DNA of 64,000 bases, from positions 528,541 through 592,540 of the forward strand of contig CAWJJQ010000005.1 of NCBI GenBank assembly GCA_963843255.1. Reading direction: 5' to 3'. This DNA comes from Bog-159 sp963843255. GTDB taxonomy: Bacteria; Acidobacteriota; Terriglobia; Bryobacterales; Bryobacteraceae. Positions 43,976-52,301 of this stretch are shown here, one piece after another. Both the position numbers and the translations under genes were made by a program. The notes under the pieces were generated by a model. The model saw only the letters and a list, made by a program, of their open reading frames with translations. It searched no databases and was not told where the DNA came from. Each line of letters begins with the position of its first letter. The stretch's first letter is position 1.

Positions 43976-44552
43976 TATCGGATTCTACTACCTGCAAAAA
44001 CGGACAACAGGGGAAACTGCTAAAACTTGCCGGTTTGCAAGCAGCGCGGTACTGGGGCGGATTCTGAGTTGGGAAGAACCCGGAGACTACACCCGCCGAC
44101 TTTCACGGTTGTGCGTAACCCGGCGAGAAAATTTACCCGGATGCACATCGAGCTTGCGCCTATGCTGGCAGGCGAATTCTACTATCGCAGCGATTCAACA
44201 ATTCGTGGCTTCGAGGAAGGTCCTGCAAGATTCAGCAGGGCAGATGAATACTCGGCCACCTCCCAAGTGCAGCCGACCGGGCGCGACGCTGAAAGATCGC
44301 CGCGTCTCACTCGACGCCACCAGCCGCCAAGAGCACACCAAATAGCAGCTTTCGCCCCAAACAGATCGCCTTCGACGCGAACACCGCAATCGATGCAGGC
44401 CGATGATGCCGCGATTCGCGGGGGGCTGTTTGTTGCCCTGGCGCTGTACATCTTGTACGAATCCGGCTCCACGCTGATCGGCCCCCTACCGTCGCGCTGC
44501 CAAACGCTTCTCAACCACCCTTTGACGCTCCAGTATAGATCCCGGTAATCTT

Positions 44553-45652
44553 ATGCTGATGGGGTTCGTCGAGACCAGAGATTCTGTAACATGGGCCAAG
44601 GGAGTTCACGACGATGAACTTTTAAGGGAACTGATTCTTTGGGTTCCCTCTGGAACATGCTTTGAACTCGAATTCCCGGAATTCGGAACTGGCACCTTCG
44701 CCAAAATGAAAGACGGTCCCAATGGCCCGACCAACGGAATCCGTCCTATACAGGCCACGAAAACACTCTGGCGTACCATTCAAGCCACGAAATTCGGCAC
44801 TCCTGTGCAAGTCCGATTGGTGGACTGGGAAGGCTCAACAATGGATCTCTGCGACGCCGACTCCAAGCTGACCCCTGCACAACAGCATTGGATGTCGCAG
44901 TTCGGCAATTCGTCTCCATCCGGGCGCCAACGACGCTTGAAAGAACTCTGGGTACTGTATGCTTCGTCAAGTATCAAGTCACCTAGCGAATGGAAGACTT
45001 GTCCTTTCTGTGCGGAAACAATCCGAGCGAGGCGACAATTTGCCGATTCTGTAATCGTGACGTACCTATCCGTCAACTACCTGCGCCGACTAGTATCGAA
45101 CCGCAGATGCCGCCAACGCCAGAAGCAGTCCCGACCCTTGAATCGGAACAGCCCGACCAAAATATTCATTTACCGGCGACTTTACCGGGAGAACCGGGGA
45201 AACCAGAGAATGTTGCCCGAACTTCGTTCGTTGTGTCAATTGGGATCGTCGCTGCTGCCGTGATTATCTGCTGCATGATGGCCCTCAGCAACGGCGTGAA
45301 CACAAAGAGTGAGACTGAAGCCGCGATGCCCCTTTCACTGTCGCCGTCATGTGGAGGAACCGGGTGTACAGTTTTTGAAGAGAAAGACAACGGTGACAAC
45401 GTGTTGGTCAGAATCAAAGCTTCATTTGAATGGTCAAACAACGGCCCGGTGTTTCACGCGGTAATAAAGAACATTGCACGTCAGAACCTTGTTCTTGACT
45501 CGCTTTCGGGCGTTGTGCGCTCAACCAACAATTCGACAATTCAGTTTCCTATAGAACTCTGCGATGTCCGTTCGTGTAGTATGCCGAAGAGCGCCGTGCG
45601 AACGGTTACCCATGCATTTGCAAAAGACTCTTTCTCCGCAAGCAACATTTGA
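44553..45652 (+). pseudogene. Zinc-ribbon single-pass membrane protein, frameshifted
   Basis: Frame one (from 44553) gives a 140-residue N-terminal domain (WVPSGTCFELEFPEFGTG ...) and the first half of a zinc ribbon, KTCPFCAETIR. The second half, EATICRFCNRDVP, is in another frame that stops at 45652. CPFCAETI-x-EATICRFC is a well-known continuous motif, so a one-base indel near 45030 split it. The second frame also carries a Pro-rich linker, one helix (SFVVSIGIVAAAVIICCMMAL) and a C-terminal beta domain with Cys pairs. The function is unknown. Confidence 0.72.
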
Positions 45653-45720
45653 CTCACTGTCGATTACGGTAAGGGAAATCGCGAAAGAGTAAAATCATCC
45701 CGATTCGGGGCGAAGACAAT

Positions 45721-45741
45721 CTTCAGGTTATCCATCAGACC
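45721..45741. repeat. 21-bp direct repeat, right copy
   Basis: An exact copy of 43537-43557. It contains the acylphosphatase stop codon and a non-functional copy of the apt start. Confidence 0.92.
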
Positions 45742-46019
45742 TCAATTTGAAAATCGGAATAATGTAGCAGCGCGGCTTCCTGCTCCTCTACGCCGCGCAC
45801 ATCGGAAAAGCGCGGGCCTTTGCGCAGCGCGGCGGCCAGGTCGGATAGCTTGTCGGGCGATCCGGCGGCGTAGACTTCGACGCGGCCATCGTCCAGATTA
45901 CGCACGTAGCCAGTGACGCCCAATGCATCGGCCGTGCGCTGGGCGTAGTCGCGATAGCCGACGCCTTGGACGCGTCCGCGCACCAGATAGCGGCGGGCGG
46001 AGAGGGTTTGGCGAGCCAT
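45735..46019 (-). CDS. acyP: Acylphosphatase
   Basis: A 94-residue acylphosphatase that hydrolyses carboxyl phosphates. The catalytic Arg lies in VRGRVQGVGYRDY and the catalytic Asn in VTGYVRNLDDGRVEV; YSDFQIEV is near the end. It formerly overlapped apt directly and is now separated by the 2.2-kb insertion. Confidence 0.95.
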   Translation of the reverse strand: MARQTLSARRYLVRGRVQGVGYRDYAQRTADALGVTGYVRNLDDGRVEVYAAGSPDKLSDLAAALRKGPRFSDVRGVEEQEAALLHYSDFQIEV

Positions 46020-46048
46020 GGAAAAACGAGGATACCATTCAAGAGGTC

Positions 46049-46087
46049 GGCCTGGGAGGCCTCCGCAGCCGGAGCGGCTGCCCCACG
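46049..46087. repeat. Two-hairpin interspersed repeat, copy B
   Basis: Hairpin 1 is GGCCT-GGG-AGGCC (46049-46061), then TCC. Hairpin 2 is GCAGCCG-GAG-CGGCTGC (46065-46081), followed by CCCACG. It lies in the gap between acyP and the outer-membrane protein gene. Confidence 0.85.
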
Positions 46088-46089
46088 CT

Positions 46090-46698
46090 TCAGAAAGTGA
46101 TGCCTACCAGGAATTCGGCCTGGTTCTGATTCGAGCGCAGCACGTCGAAGGTGGACTGGACGGAGTCGATCTGCCGCGTCGCCCACCAGGTGTAGCGAAT
46201 CTCGGGTGAGATGTGGAGAAAGATAGGGTGAATGTCGACACCCGCGCCCACAACGACGCCCATGGTGGTGTTGTGCTGCAACTCCTGGGGAGAGGAAGAA
46301 ACGACCTGGTTGATGGTTTCCTTCAGGCCGGTGATGGTGTCCCAGGCCACGCCGGCGTCGACGAAGGGCCGCACCAGGGGCGTGTGGAAGCGATATTTGA
46401 GGAGCAGCGGAAATTCCCAGTTGCTGCCGCTGGCGCTAAGGATATTCGTGGCGCCGGCGATGCTCGAATACTGCAGATTCCGGTAGAGGGCATCGACCTC
46501 GATGCCGAAGCCAGCCGGAAGATGCAACTCCGCGACCCCGCCCACGATGTAGCGCTGGGTGGGCGCGGTGTATTGCACGAGGCCGTTCTGGGGCACGGTC
46601 AGGGGGTCGGTTATGGGGATGCCCGCTTTGATGCCGGCTGAAAAAGGCTGGGCGAAGATGGCAATCGGCGCCAGAAGGAACAGGATCAACGCTCGCAT
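46090..46698 (-). CDS. Outer-membrane beta-barrel protein (OmpA/OmpX-like porin family)
   Basis: A 202-residue protein. A signal peptide (MRALILFLLAPIAIFAQ) is followed by alternating amphipathic strands, for example GFGIEVDALYRNLQYSS, WEFPLLLKYRFHTPLVRPFVDAGVAWDT (in parts) and the C-terminal AEFLVGITF ending in Phe, the signature for BAM assembly. AGGAAG lies five bases before the ATG at 46698. Its ligand or role is unknown. It is divergent from the MaoC gene. Confidence 0.87.
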   Translation of the reverse strand: MRALILFLLAPIAIFAQPFSAGIKAGIPITDPLTVPQNGLVQYTAPTQRYIVGGVAELHLPAGFGIEVDALYRNLQYSSIAGATNILSASGSNWEFPLLLKYRFHTPLVRPFVDAGVAWDTITGLKETINQVVSSSPQELQHNTTMGVVVGAGVDIHPIFLHISPEIRYTWWATRQIDSVQSTFDVLRSNQNQAEFLVGITF

Positions 46699-46785
46699 GT
46701 TGCTTCCTACGCGTGCGTGGAAGCGCGGGTTACATGCGCGCCGCGCTTTGGTATCATTTCTCTCGCGGTAAATGAGGAACCATGC

Positions 46786-47226
46786 ATGAGCCATTTTTAT
46801 GAAGACTTTTTCACCGGCAGCATTCACGAGTCGCGCGGGCGCACGGTAACGGAAGCCGATATCGTGAACTTCGCGGGCCTCTCCGGGGATTTCGTGGAGT
46901 TGCACACCAACGAGGAATACGCGCGGAAGTCGCCGTTCGGGCGGCGCATCGCGCACGGGGCGCTGGTGTTTAGTATCTCGACCGGCCTGATGACGCAGAT
47001 GAACCTGATCAACGATACGGTGCTGGCATTCTACGGCATCGACAAGCTGCGTTTTACGGGACCGGTGTTCATCGGGGACACGGTGCGGGTGACCAAGCGC
47101 GTGGCGGAGATGAAGGAGAAAGACGCGGAGCGCGGGATCATCACGTTCGAGACGCAGGTGCTGAACCAGAACAACGAGCCGGTGATCGTGTACACGGACA
47201 AGCTGCTGTTGAAGAGAAAGAAATGA
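46786..47226 (+). CDS. MaoC-like dehydratase
   Basis: A 146-residue hot-dog-fold enzyme with the hydratase-2 motif: DIVNFAGLSGDFVELHTNEEYA and FGRRIAHGALVFSISTGL, containing the Asp/His type catalytic pair. It probably hydrates or dehydrates an acyl-CoA. GAGGAA precedes the ATG. Its stop overlaps the next ATG (ATGA), linking it to the CoA-transferase in one operon. Confidence 0.9.
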   Translation: MSHFYEDFFTGSIHESRGRTVTEADIVNFAGLSGDFVELHTNEEYARKSPFGRRIAHGALVFSISTGLMTQMNLINDTVLAFYGIDKLRFTGPVFIGDTVRVTKRVAEMKEKDAERGIITFETQVLNQNNEPVIVYTDKLLLKRKK

Positions 47227-48311
47227 GGCCGCTCGACGGCCTGGTGGTGCTGGACCTTACACGCCTGCTACCGGGCGCGGCGGCCACCATGCAGCTTGCC
47301 AACTTCGGCGCGGAGGTGATCAAGATCGAGGAGCCGGAGCGCGGCGATTACGGGCGGTGGATGCCGCCGTTCCTGGATGGCGAGGGCGCGGTGTTCCACA
47401 TGGTGAACCGGGGGAAGAAGAGCATCGCGCTGGATCTGAAAAGCGATAGCGGGCGCGAGGCGTTCCTGAAGCTGGCGGCGGACGCGGACGTGGTGGTGGA
47501 GAGCTTCCGTCCGGGCACCATGGCGCGGCTGGGGCTGGGATTCGAGACGCTGCGCGCGCGCAACGAGCGGCTGATATATGTCTCGATCACGGGCTACGGT
47601 CAGGACGGCGAATGGGCGGCGATGGCCGGCCACGACATCAATTACCTGGCGCTGGGTGGGGCGCTGGACCTGAACGGTGCGGGCGGCGGCCCGCCGGTGA
47701 TTCCAGGAGTGCAGATTGCCGATCTGGCGGGCGGGGCGCTGCAAGCGGTCACCGGGGTGCTGCTGGCGCTGGCGGCGCGCGGCAGGACCGGGCGCGGCCA
47801 GGCGGTGGATGTCTCGATGACGGACGGGGTGGCGTGGATGCTGCCGGTGGCGCTGGGCATGTGGGCGGCGACTGGCGAGGCGCCCGCACGCGGCGAGAGC
47901 GTGTTGACCGGGCGGTATGCCTGCTACCACGTGTACGAGTCGGCCGATGGGCGATGGATTGCGGTAGGGGCGCTGGAGGCGAAATTCTGGCAGGCTTTGT
48001 GCGGCGCGCTTGGGTGCGAACACTTGATCGCGGATCAGTTCGCGGAGGGTGCGCGGCGGGAGGAAGCGATCGCGGAGGTGGCGCGCATCTTTCGCACGCG
48101 CACGGCTGAGGAATGGTTCGCGCGGCTGCGGCCGGTGGATGTATGCGTCACGCCGGTGCGCAACGTCGCGGAAGTCGCGGCGCATTTCGGCCTGGGCAGA
48201 GGCGAGTCTTTGGTTGCGCCGCGGTTGAGCGAGACGCCGGGACGGCTGGGCGGTCCGCCGCCGCGATTGGGCGAGCATACCCGGCAAGGGCCGGACGTCA
48301 GCGGGGATTAA
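47223..48311 (+). CDS. Family III CoA-transferase (CaiB/BaiF type)
   Basis: A 362-residue class III CoA transferase. It opens RPLDGLVVLDLTRLLPGAAAT and includes ADFGAEVIKIE-type LANFGAEVIKIEEPERGDYG, NRGKKSIALDLKSDSGR, VESFRPGTMARLGLG and VSITGYGQDG; the catalytic Asp is expected near DINYLALGGALDLNG. Together with MaoC it may process a carboxylic acid through a CoA thioester. The substrate is unknown. Confidence 0.92.
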   Translation: MRPLDGLVVLDLTRLLPGAAATMQLANFGAEVIKIEEPERGDYGRWMPPFLDGEGAVFHMVNRGKKSIALDLKSDSGREAFLKLAADADVVVESFRPGTMARLGLGFETLRARNERLIYVSITGYGQDGEWAAMAGHDINYLALGGALDLNGAGGGPPVIPGVQIADLAGGALQAVTGVLLALAARGRTGRGQAVDVSMTDGVAWMLPVALGMWAATGEAPARGESVLTGRYACYHVYESADGRWIAVGALEAKFWQALCGALGCEHLIADQFAEGARREEAIAEVARIFRTRTAEEWFARLRPVDVCVTPVRNVAEVAAHFGLGRGESLVAPRLSETPGRLGGPPPRLGEHTRQGPDVSGD

Positions 48312-48319
48312 AATACTTC

Positions 48320-48351
48320 TTGACAGATTCCGTCATTCCAAGATAATGGAA
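48320..48351 (+). promoter_or_regulatory. Promoter and candidate ArsR operator of the arsenic operon
   Basis: TTGACA (48320-48325), a 16-base spacer and GATAAT (48342-48347). The dyad TTCCA-N6-TGGAA (48336-48351) overlaps the -10 box, as expected for an ArsR repressor site. The ATG at 48354 lies six bases after the -10 box, so the message is probably leaderless. Confidence 0.65.
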
Positions 48352-48353
48352 CT

Positions 48354-48716
48354 ATGGAAGCATCGCGGTTGAAGGACACGCCCGACACCGATCGGACGGC
48401 CAGCTATGCGGATATGTTCGGCGCGCTGGGGGCGGAGCCGCGCTTGCGCATTTTGCGGGCACTGCTGGCGGCTCATCCGGAAGGCATGGTGGTCGGCGAG
48501 ATTCAGGGCGAACTGGGCATCGCCGCCTCGACTTTGTCGCATCACCTGGACAAGCTCAAGAATGAGGAACTCATTTCGGTGCGCCGGGAGAGCACCTTTT
48601 TGCGATATACGGCCAATACCGCGGTGTTGGAGGAACTGCTTGGGTTCCTTTACGCGGAGTGCTGCACACGTAATAAGGCCATCAAACCGGCCAAGATTAC
48701 GCAGCTTTGTAAGTGA
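48354..48716 (+). CDS. arsR: ArsR/SmtB family transcriptional repressor
   Basis: A 120-residue winged-helix protein: FGALGAEPRLRILRALLAA, then ELGIAASTLSHHLDKLKNEELI as recognition helix and LRYTANTAVLEELLGFLYAECCTR. The CC pair near the C-terminus could bind As(III); the classical ELCVCDL motif in the DNA-binding helix is absent, so metalloid sensing would be of an atypical type. It heads the ars operon and probably represses it. Confidence 0.9.
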   Translation: MEASRLKDTPDTDRTASYADMFGALGAEPRLRILRALLAAHPEGMVVGEIQGELGIAASTLSHHLDKLKNEELISVRRESTFLRYTANTAVLEELLGFLYAECCTRNKAIKPAKITQLCK

Positions 48717-48726
48717 GAAAGGGGTC

Positions 48727-48763
48727 GGGCTAAGAGCCCTCCGCAGGCTTTGAGCCTGCCCCA
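48727..48763. repeat. Two-hairpin interspersed repeat, copy C
   Basis: Hairpin 1 is GGGCT-AAG-AGCCC (48727-48739), then TCC. Hairpin 2 is GCAGGCT-TTG-AGCCTGC (48743-48759), followed by CCCA. It lies between arsR and arsM, just before the arsM Shine-Dalgarno. Confidence 0.85.
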
Positions 48764-48776
48764 GGGAGAAATCAAA

Positions 48777-49619
48777 ATGGAAATAAAAGAGCAGGTACGT
48801 GAGAAATACGGTCAGGCCGCGTTGCGCGTCAAGACCGGCGGAAGCTCCTGTTGCGGAGCTTCGGCGGCGGCGGACGGCTGCTGCGACCCGATCACCTCCA
48901 ATCTCTACGACGCCGCGCAAAAAGGCGAACTGCCGCAGGAGGCGGTACTGGCCTCGTTGGGGTGCGGCAATCCTACCGCGCTGGCGCAGCTTAATCCGGG
49001 AGAGACGGTGCTGGATCTGGGCTCAGGCGGCGGCATCGACGTGCTGCTATCGGCGCGGCGCGTGGGCCCGGCCGGGAAGGCTTACGGCCTCGACATGACC
49101 GATGAAATGCTGGCGCTGGCGCGCGAGAATCAGCGCAAGGCGGGCGTGGAAAATGTGGAATTTCTGAAAGGCGACATCGAGAATATCCCTCTGCCGGATA
49201 ATTCGGTGGATGTAGTGATCAGCAACTGCGTCATCAACCTGTCGGGCGACAAAGACCGCGTGCTGCGCGAGGCGTTCCGGGTTTTGAAACCGGGAGGCCG
49301 GTTCGCTGTTTCCGATGTGGTGACGCGCGGGGAGGTACCCGCCGAATTGCGGCAGAATATGATGCTTTGGGTAGGCTGTATTGCCGGCGCGCTGGAAGAT
49401 TGGCAATACGTCGCAAAACTGGCGCAGGCGGGGTTCGAAGGCGTCGACCTGGAAACCACGCGCGTTTACAACATTGAGGACGCGCGGACCTTTTTAAGCG
49501 GCCAAGGCGTCGACGTGGACGCCATTGCCGGCGCGGTTGAAGGCAAGTTCATCAGCGCCTTTATTCGCGCCGTGAAGCCTGTCAAGACCGCGTGCTGCGG
49601 GCCGGAATGCTGCCGCTGA
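48777..49619 (+). CDS. arsM: Arsenite S-adenosylmethionine methyltransferase
   Basis: A 280-residue ArsM that methylates As(III) to volatile or less retained species. It has a Cys-rich N-terminus (GGSSCCGAS, DGCCDP), SAM motif ETVLDLGSGGGIDVLLSA, the functional Cys in ISNCVINLSGDKDRVL, LRQNMMLWVGCIAGAL with its Cys, and a C-terminal CCGPECCR metal-binding tail. The ATG at 48777 follows GGGAG. It is second in the ars operon. Confidence 0.95.
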   Translation: MEIKEQVREKYGQAALRVKTGGSSCCGASAAADGCCDPITSNLYDAAQKGELPQEAVLASLGCGNPTALAQLNPGETVLDLGSGGGIDVLLSARRVGPAGKAYGLDMTDEMLALARENQRKAGVENVEFLKGDIENIPLPDNSVDVVISNCVINLSGDKDRVLREAFRVLKPGGRFAVSDVVTRGEVPAELRQNMMLWVGCIAGALEDWQYVAKLAQAGFEGVDLETTRVYNIEDARTFLSGQGVDVDAIAGAVEGKFISAFIRAVKPVKTACCGPECCR

Positions 49620-49640
49620 ACGCCGTGGCGGGAATAAACA

Positions 49641-50731
49641 ATGGCTGAAGCGATCGCAATCAAGGCCGCCCAGGCAAGCGGCGGACTGGGCACATTTGAG
49701 CGCTACCTGTCGGTGTGGGTGGCGCTTTGTATGGCGGCGGGTGTCGGTTTAGGTAAGCTGCGGCCAGGCGCCATCGCGGGCGTGCGCGGAGTCGAATTCG
49801 GCGCGGGAAGCCAGATTAACGCGCCGATTGCCGTGCTCATCTGGCTGATGATTACGCCGATGATGATGAAGGTCGATTTCTCATCGGTGAAAAACGTGGG
49901 GCGCCGCCCAACCGGGCTGCTGGTGACGCTATTCATCAACTGGGTGGTGAAACCGTTTTCGATGGCGCTGCTGGCCTGGGCGTTCTTCCGGTTCGTCTTT
50001 GCATCCTTCATTACGCCGTCCGAAGCCGACCAGTACATTGCGGGCTGCATCATTCTGGCCGCCGCACCTGTACGGCTATGGTGTTCGTTTGGAGCCATCT
50101 CACCAACGGGGACGCGGCATACACGCTGGTGCAGGTGTCGGTGAACGATCTCATCATGCTGGTGCTGTTCGTGCCGATCGTGCAGTTTCTGGTGCATGGG
50201 GCCTCGTCGCTCACGGTGCCGTTCAATGTACTGCTCACGTCGGTACTGGTGTTTATCGTGGTGCCGCTGGCGGCGGGCGCGCTGTTGCGCGCGGTGCTGG
50301 TGCGCAAGTACGGGCGGGCATGGTTCGAAGGAGTGCTGCTGCCGAAGTTCGCTCCGATTACGATTGCGGCGCTGCTGGGCACGCTGGTCCTGATTTTCGC
50401 GTTTCAGGCGGACAACATTACGGGGCGCTTTTTCCATGTGGTGCTGATTGCGGTTCCGATCACTTTGCAGGTTTATCTGAATGCGGGCCTGGCGTACGGC
50501 CTGATGAAATGGCTCAAAGTGGAGCATTCCGTCGCGGCGCCGGGCGCACTGATCGGGGCTTCGAATTTCTTTGAGCTGGCGGTGGCCACCGCGATTGCGC
50601 TGTTCGGGCCGGAATCGGGCGCGGCGCTGGCGACGGTTGTGGGCGTCTTGGTGGAAGTGCCGGTGATGCTCTCCGTCTGCGCGGCATGTAACCGCACGCG
50701 GCATTGGTTCCCCGCGGCGGAAAGGATCTAG
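49641..50731 (+). pseudogene. acr3: Acr3-type arsenite efflux permease with a one-base deletion
   Basis: The first frame (49641-) has ERYLSVWVALCMAAGVGLGKL and WLMITPMMMKVDF, up to CIILAAAP. The second frame (ending 50731) begins at MVFVWSHLTNGDAAYTLVQV and continues with LLPKFAPITIAALLGTL and NAGLAYGLMKWLKVEHSVAAPGALIGASNFFELAVA (in parts). Intact Acr3 reads APCTAMVFVWS. Here CACCTGTACGG near 50070 lacks one T, removing the conserved Cys codon. Ten helices would otherwise be complete. It is either a recent mutation or a sequencing error; if real, efflux is lost. Confidence 0.88.
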
Positions 50732-50733
50732 CG

Positions 50734-51174
50734 ATGGAAAAGAAGCGGACTCTGATTCTCTGCACCGGCAATTCGGCGCGCAGCCAGATGGCCGAGGGTC
50801 TGTTACGCCACGATGCGGGCGACCGCTTCGAAGTGGAAAGCGCCGGGACCAAACCGAGCCGCGTGCGACCGGAAGCCATCGCGGCGATGCGCGAGTTGGG
50901 CATCGACATTTCCGTCCACCGGTCGAAGAGTGTGGATGAATTCGCGGGCCAGCAATTCGACTACGTGCTTACTGTCTGCGACAACGCGAAGGAAAGCTGC
51001 CCGATTTTTCCGGGCAAGGCCGTGATGATCCATCACAGCTTTGAAGATCCGGCGGCGATCGAAGGTTCAGAAGAAGAAAGGCTCGCGATTTTCCGGCGGG
51101 TTCGCGATGAGATGCGGCAATACCTGCGCGGATTTCCGGCGCCTAAAGATCAACTGAAACAGCAGGAGGGGTAA
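50734..51174 (+). CDS. arsC: Arsenate reductase, thioredoxin-coupled (LMW-PTPase fold)
   Basis: A 146-residue ArsC. The P-loop CTGNSARSQMAEG holds the nucleophilic Cys10 and Arg16. YVLTVCDNAKESCPIFPG provides the two redox Cys that relay to thioredoxin, and SFEDPAAIEG contains the general acid Asp. It reduces arsenate to arsenite. The ATG at 50734 is three bases after the acr3 stop. Confidence 0.95.
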   Translation: MEKKRTLILCTGNSARSQMAEGLLRHDAGDRFEVESAGTKPSRVRPEAIAAMRELGIDISVHRSKSVDEFAGQQFDYVLTVCDNAKESCPIFPGKAVMIHHSFEDPAAIEGSEEERLAIFRRVRDEMRQYLRGFPAPKDQLKQQEG

Positions 51175-51179
51175 AGATC

Positions 51180-52274
51180 ATGGATAATGGCACAGTCAAA
51201 GCAGGAGCCGCTGCGCTGGCGGCTTTCTTTATAATGGCCGCGGCTGGGTGTAGTTCAGCCTCGAATTCCGCCGAAATCACCGCGGCCCCGGGGGCGCCGG
51301 CAAATGCGATCGCCGGGGCCGGAAGCACCTTTGTGGCCCCGTTGGTATCCGCTTGGATCAAGGGATACCAGGATGCCCACCCGAGTGTGCGCGTGAGCTA
51401 TCGTGCTATCGGCAGTGGCGGGGGCATCGACGAATTGAAGAAAGGGTGGCTCGGTTTTGCCGCCAGCGACGCGCCCCTCAGCGACGAGCAGTTGAAGGAT
51501 ATGGCTCCCACGGTCCAAGTCCCGGCCACTGCCGGACCCGTCTGCGTCATTTACAACCTGCCCGACCTGGAACGCCCCTTGCGGCTCAGTCCGAAGAGCC
51601 TGGCCGGCATCTATCTCGGCCGCATCATCAGCTGGCAGGATCCCGAAATCGCAAGCGACAATCCTGGTGCGCATTTGCCAAAGACAGCCATCATCGTGGT
51701 ACACCGGTCGGACGGGAGCGGCACGACGAGCGTTTTGACGAGCTATCTCAGTAAAGTCGACCAGGAATGGTCGCGGAAGCCGGGCCATGGTCTTACGGTC
51801 AATTGGCCCATCGGGCTGAGCGCCGAGGGCAGCAACGGCGTGCTCAATCTGGTCAAGCAAACGCCAGGAACCGTCGGCTACGCTGAACTCAACTATGCCA
51901 AGGAGAACGGCGTGCCCGTGGCGGCAATACGGAATCAGGCCGGACAGTTTGTCGTTCCGGCCCCGGACGCGGCGGCTGCCGCCATCGAGGCATTTAAAGG
52001 AGATCTGGCGAAGGACTTCCGCACGCCGATTGTGGACCCTCCCGCTTCGGCCACGTACGCTTATCCAATCACGGGGTTCACATTTTTCCTGATACCCAAG
52101 GATCGTGCGGTGAAGGAAGAGCAGATGGCAGTGAGAGAGTTTGTGGCATACGCACTCTCGATCGGACAGGGCTCGGTGGAACGTCTGTCGTATGCGAAGC
52201 TGCCGCTTCCGGTGCTGCAAAAGGCCGAAGAGCAACTCGCTCAGTTGACCGTGAATGGGCAGCCGTTAAAGTGA
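51180..52274 (+). CDS. pstS: Phosphate ABC transporter substrate-binding protein PstS
   Basis: A 364-residue lipoprotein (lipobox AAAGCSS). Phosphate-binding motifs: GAGSTFVAPLVSAWIKGYQ, AIGSGGGIDELKKGW, FAASDAPLS and HRSDGSGTTSVLTSYLS; YAYPITGFTF near the end. It starts five bases after arsC, in the ars operon, and no pstCAB genes follow. A role in favouring phosphate over arsenate uptake is an inference. Confidence 0.93.
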   Translation: MDNGTVKAGAAALAAFFIMAAAGCSSASNSAEITAAPGAPANAIAGAGSTFVAPLVSAWIKGYQDAHPSVRVSYRAIGSGGGIDELKKGWLGFAASDAPLSDEQLKDMAPTVQVPATAGPVCVIYNLPDLERPLRLSPKSLAGIYLGRIISWQDPEIASDNPGAHLPKTAIIVVHRSDGSGTTSVLTSYLSKVDQEWSRKPGHGLTVNWPIGLSAEGSNGVLNLVKQTPGTVGYAELNYAKENGVPVAAIRNQAGQFVVPAPDAAAAAIEAFKGDLAKDFRTPIVDPPASATYAYPITGFTFFLIPKDRAVKEEQMAVREFVAYALSIGQGSVERLSYAKLPLPVLQKAEEQLAQLTVNGQPLK

Positions 52275-52301
52275 ATACCCCTGGCCGGGCGACCGGGCGG
52301 T

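Larger units (their letters stand above)
43558..45720. mobile_element. 2.2-kb insertion between acyP and apt, flanked by a 21-bp duplication
   Basis: Removing this segment and one copy of the 21-bp repeat rejoins acyP (ending FQIEV-TGA) with apt (ATG-GAT-AAC) in a TGATG overlap. The segment looks more AT-rich than its neighbours. It holds a minus-strand zinc-ribbon pseudogene, a plus-strand frameshifted zinc-ribbon membrane protein, and no recognisable recombinase. Sequence 43976-44552 (577 bases) shows no convincing gene. How it arrived is unknown. Confidence 0.72.

Noticed and set aside
43976..44552. Several open frames of 60-170 codons inside the 2.2-kb insertion
   Set aside because: They have biased, low-complexity translations without domain features or ribosome-binding sites and overlap each other on both strands.
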